Positions 59,491 through 64,000 of a DNA stretch of 64,000 bases are shown piece by piece (positions within the stretch are counted from its first letter, which is position 1; each line of letters begins with the position of its first letter). The stretch covers positions 272,278,250 to 272,342,249 of the forward strand of contig OY728153.1 in NCBI GenBank assembly GCA_963277665.1. Direction: 5' to 3'. This stretch comes from Viscum album. Lineage: Eukaryota > Streptophyta > Magnoliopsida > Santalales > Viscaceae. A program made the position numbers and the translations under genes. The notes under the pieces were generated by a model that ran no database searches, was not told where the DNA came from, and worked only from the letters and a program-made list of their open reading frames with translations.

Positions 59491-62400
59491 AGAAGGAATT
59501 CCTAATTTTTTGAGAATTAAGGTGTACTGCATGGTTTGTTAAAACCATTCTATTGAGGTAAAATAGTTTGGTTAACCATGTGGGGGATATTGACGGTCTC
59601 TACTAGGGTGCACATGTTTGGAACTATTTTTCCAAACAATGCACCTAGACTACCTTATTAGTGCCACATAGGATTTTTTTTCTCCCATAGATGGTTCTTG
59701 ATTTGGACAAATCATTCATATAAACTGTGGATCATCATAAAAAAAATTCAATTCCATTTTCCCCAGGATTTCATTAAAACATATTCTTTATTTTCTTCCC
59801 TACCTATGAAAAACACCTCCATCCTCTGAATATCCTATTCTCATCCTTCTATAGTATTTCTGAATGGTTGTTTAAGTGGCATTAGAATCATTCACTATAA
59901 GGTGGATTTGTTATTAAATGGTATGATCATTAATCCTATTCAGTAGTTTCTCTATTAATAATTACCTAATGGATTTAATATATATAAGAAATAACATTCC
60001 CTATTTTCAGTTTATTTATATCATTATTTTCTTTCTTCCATTTTAGACATTGTTATAACATGAAATTGGACAAATGGAGTACTATTTTTCAGGGGTAGGT
60101 TGTCTAGTTTTTTCTATGAAGTATTGATGTTTATATTATGCATCATTTTTACACATGTTAAACCATCCATGAAATGACTCAAACATATTAAATTATTTAA
60201 ATGAAACTATATCTCTTATATTATGAGCCATAGAATCCCAAAATATAATCCAAGGATTTCTACCTCTACAAATGACATGCCTTAGGGTAAGTCTCTTATA
60301 AAGGCCATGAGACCTATTCCATGGAATGAAATAAAACAACCTTTTTAGTGCGTTGAATTTTCCTTTGTGAGAGAAATGTAATTTGAATGAAACTAAAATA
60401 TAATTAGTATCTATGGCCATAAATACATTCCTCTTCACATTATAGCTTGATATATCCTCTTCAAATGTTATGATAATGTTAAATTTGTTGAATTGTAAAA
60501 TGGTATTGGTTACACATTATCCATGACTGAATTATTTATCACATTGAGGGGAAAATGAATGTTCTGATTTGGAATAAGTTGGATGTGCTCGTCAACCATA
60601 ATAATTAGATTTTAATCAATCAACTATAACACACCATGAGTGATACAAGGTTTAACATAAAGGACATATCTTATTAGATCAAATGGAAGATTCTATTATA
60701 CCATCACATGAGTGATACTATGTTCCCTTGTAGATTATTTGGGATGGGATTAGATGAAAATGATATTATACTATTTAATTAATGATACCTAGTTCCCTAT
60801 GTGGTATAACATGGATGTGCTTAGAGGTTTATCCCTTTATAGCATGTCATTAGTGATACATGGGGTACGTTTTATGAAATATCGTTGAAAAACTATAATG
60901 ATGATTTTAATTTAATATTTTTTATTTACAACACATGAAAGGAAATAAAACTGGCCTGAAACTCGACCCCATTACTGCTATCCAAAACCCCAAACCCCCC
61001 TACCACCACAACCACCAGCATGGTGTAGAAATTTATTGTGATCCTAGAGAAATGATGGGGTACCCTTTATGTATTAACTTTTAGGGGATAAGGATACTAA
61101 TTAAATAAATAAATTAACATATTTTTCATGTTAATGAATAATATTGGATTCAATTTATTCTTTAAATACATGATGACTTAGTTATAATGATTTCCTTAGA
61201 ACATATTCCACTTGAATTAGGGAAAAAATTATGATCTTATTGGGATGCATTGGGTATAAATATCAGCTCTTGGTTAATATTTTATGTCTATATATATTCA
61301 CATATATTTTCATAAATATTTTTTCTATATATTCATACATATTCATATAGTTATATATGTATTGGATTATGTTTGTTCAATGATATTCCAGTTTGGTCCA
61401 GAACAGGTAGTATTTGTTAGGTGTCTCATTAGGGACATAGACCAATGTTATTTATTTTAATATATATTATAAATAGATTATTATATATGATATTATCATT
61501 TTGTATATAGAGAATATAATGTTATAGACACCATTTCTGGTGGCCTACTGATTTTATCTCAGACCTTGTGTGGTTTTCTATTTGGTACGTGTACATAATT
61601 CGTGGACACAATTAGGAAAAAATGGAACAATCCAATATTTAATGATTAATTTTATACTATGACAGAGTATGGGAGTAGAGGAATGATTTTATTCTCATGA
61701 TTTTTATAGATATAGCTTTGGTTCTTTTGGAATTTTTTACATGTTATATATGTAATATCTTCTACTTCCATGTATTCTAATTTTGTATTGCATAAAGATG
61801 TCACATAAATTTGTATATAGTATTAATAAATATATTTATACATGATTATTATATCTAGATGAATTATTCTCCTATATAACATTTATTGTATTATTCTTTA
61901 TTCTTAATGTTTTTGTATTGTTTTGTGGTGCACATTGATCATGCGGTGATAGTCTCCCCACCATGCCATCATACAACCTCACTACTAGTCATAACCCTCT
62001 TATGTGTGTGGAGGAGAAATTGATTCAATGTGACCACATTGTTTTAGATACATATGAGTAAAATGTTTTAATAAAATTACACATTATTCGAAAAAAAATC
62101 CTTAAATTTTTTATCTAGTCAACTTCATCTGATTTTACTTATACCTAATAGCCTATTCCATTATAACTTCATCTAATTATCCTCACTAAACATTAATTCA
62201 GTTGGATATGTTTAATAGATATATAAAATAAATCCATTAGGAATACCTCTCTATGATATTTATTTATCCATTGTGTCTTCATCTGCTAGATCTATAATTA
62301 AAGCTCATTTATAAAAGGAAATCTTATACAACTAAGTAAGAACTCAAATTCCTAGTCATGGATTCTTTTCTATATAATAGAACTATATCCTTTTGCCCTT

Positions 62401-64000
62401 ATTCCACATTATATTTAACTTGTCTAGAAACTCATCCTTCCAAAAATTCATTAGTATATTAACATTCTCGTAAAAGTTAATATTGTTGTGTATAATCATA
62501 CTCTACACATCATTTATATTGTTGATCTTAAACATATATTTGGTGAAAAAAATAACTTTCCATCTCATCCAATACTCACTAGAATCATCATATGTATTCT
62601 AGAGTTTTCTATAATTATCGGTATCCTTCATGAAACTACATTGATAACATCCTTTATTCAGAATTCCTTATACTTATTGTTATGAATCTAATTCCATCTT
62701 CTCTAACCTCTATAAGATAAAAAAAATCTAATTTTCATCACAACATCTCCATGTTATTAAATAGTTTACATTATTTATGAAAATACGTATAGATCTTCTC
62801 TATCTATTGTATGTGGGGGAATTTAATTCATAAGGACTTATTATTTGGTTGGTATAACTTCAACATCCTTCAATCGGATGGGTCCCATAACCATCCATCA
62901 TCCAAAGACCCTTCATTGGTTTCCCTTTATTAAGAATTATATATTCATTTATCTTATCAAGATATTGTCCTGGATTTTCACCATCGGGTAGACCATTATA
63001 CTATTTTCATCCAAATGATCTTTATATATAATATCCGTCCATTTATCTTATATCTAATGTCTCAAAATATAATTTTAAACATAATACACACTTTTTTGTT
63101 AAGACAACATTCATATTTCTCCAGTTTATTTCAATTGACAATGCATATCTGGTGGATCTTCTAACTATCCATTCGATGATATAAAAACCATTTCAAATTC
63201 ATTCAAATATCTATCTAGTTTAATGTTCAGGTTTCCTCCATCGAATACATTTAATAGTTTATCCATCATGAATTTGACATTTTAATCACCCATTCCCCAT
63301 CTGATGCCACATTATTAATTTTCCATTCACCAATTATACATTATATTATATCTCTATCTACTCATTCTACATCAGAACATTATAACTCAGTATTTATAGT
63401 GATGTGATATCATTAACCAATCTTTATACAATATATTCTATGAACATTATAACATATACCTCTATCTGATCAAGTCTTAATTTTCAAGTTCATTTATATT
63501 GATAACTATATCTAGAAAACTTCATCTTGAAATATTCATCTAGAAATATGTATATTATAAATTTGGGTTTTTTCTATTTGAAAATATCCAAAACTACATT
63601 CAGCCTGGTTGACCAACATACATTTATAACATCAACTGTCTACATCATTTCACTTCTTTGACCTTGTATAAACTTATAAAAATATAGATTGGATCCTAAT
63701 AAAGACCAAGATTCTAGTAAATTTAAATAATGTAGTAGTTTTTTATAACTTTATTATGAGAGATTATTACATATTATAGGAATTGTTATTGGAAAATCCT
63801 TATGTAGCGTTCACTATAAATGCATATTTATATATCGAAAAAAAACATGCATTATAAAAATGATCTTCCCCTTTATGTTTGATTTCAATAACCATATAAG
63901 TCGTCAAAAATCATTGAAGTCTATATGTGTACCCAGTGAACATCTTTGATTTGTTACCTTATTTACTTATTTTCCATATTAACAATAAAATTCAAAAGGT
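59491..64000. other. AT-rich intergenic sequence
   Basis: No gene, RNA or ordered repeat is recognised. The first ~80 bases on the plus strand contain a weak chromodomain-like string (see findings). The frames at 60193-60438 (minus strand, 81 codons) and 62488-62685 (plus strand, 65 codons) have no recognisable motif. Isolated less AT-rich patches occur near 60955-61020 and 61950-62000. Confidence 0.55.

Noticed and set aside
60193..60438. 81-codon minus-strand open frame with fairly balanced composition
   Set aside because: I could match no family and saw no exon or promoter context. Its length is within chance for this window.
1..64000. tRNA, rRNA or snoRNA genes
   Set aside because: I looked for tRNA-like A and B boxes and conserved rRNA strings while reading and saw none. 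The only tRNA-related sequences are retroelement primer sites. A covariance-model scan would be needed to exclude small RNAs.

Overview
The window reads as plant (angiosperm) nuclear DNA made almost entirely of decayed transposable elements, of the kind found in gene-poor, probably pericentromeric, heterochromatin. The evidence is plant-type CACTA transposase domains (Transposase-associated, Transposase_21, DUF4218, DUF4216, Transposase_24), plant Ty3/gypsy chromovirus and Ogre/Tat-like proteins, GT-AG introns, and a very AT-rich background with GC-rich islands only inside elements. I see no intact host gene, rRNA, tRNA or CRISPR array. I cannot name the species from sequence alone.

Layout. 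1-2530: 5' part of a minus-strand Ogre/Tat-like Ty3/gypsy element (broken gag, primer-binding-site region, putative LTR) running off the left edge. 3366-17546: a structurally complete 14.2 kb CACTA (En/Spm) DNA transposon, bounded by CACTA-type ends and a 3-bp TAT target duplication, with GC-rich subterminal repeats, a long 5' cargo region, a degenerate TNP2 transposase and a multi-exon TNPA-like (Transposase_24) gene. 17550-25725: AT-rich sequence with one old dispersed repeat. 25731-32531: a minus-strand gypsy element with two ~3 kb LTRs and an exact CCATT target duplication, whose interior is reduced to 455 bp encoding only the integrase C-terminus and chromodomain. 32537-37370: AT-rich sequence. 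About 37375-47400: a very old plus-strand chromovirus pol (protease, RT, RNase H, integrase, chromodomain in order), split by two unexplained gaps. 47537-59485: a full-length minus-strand Tekay/Del-like chromovirus with 3.65 kb LTRs, tRNA-iMet primer site, polypurine tract and a complete but stop-ridden gag-pol, inserted just past the old plus-strand pol. 59491-64000: AT-rich sequence with nothing I can recognise.

No element looks autonomous now. In the CACTA transposase several premature stops look like C-to-T or G-to-A changes (CGA or TGG codons turned into stops), as expected from long-term cytosine methylation. The most useful results are the element boundaries with target duplications, the near-solo retroelement with a precise internal deletion, the nesting order, and the large unexplained 5' cargo of the CACTA element.
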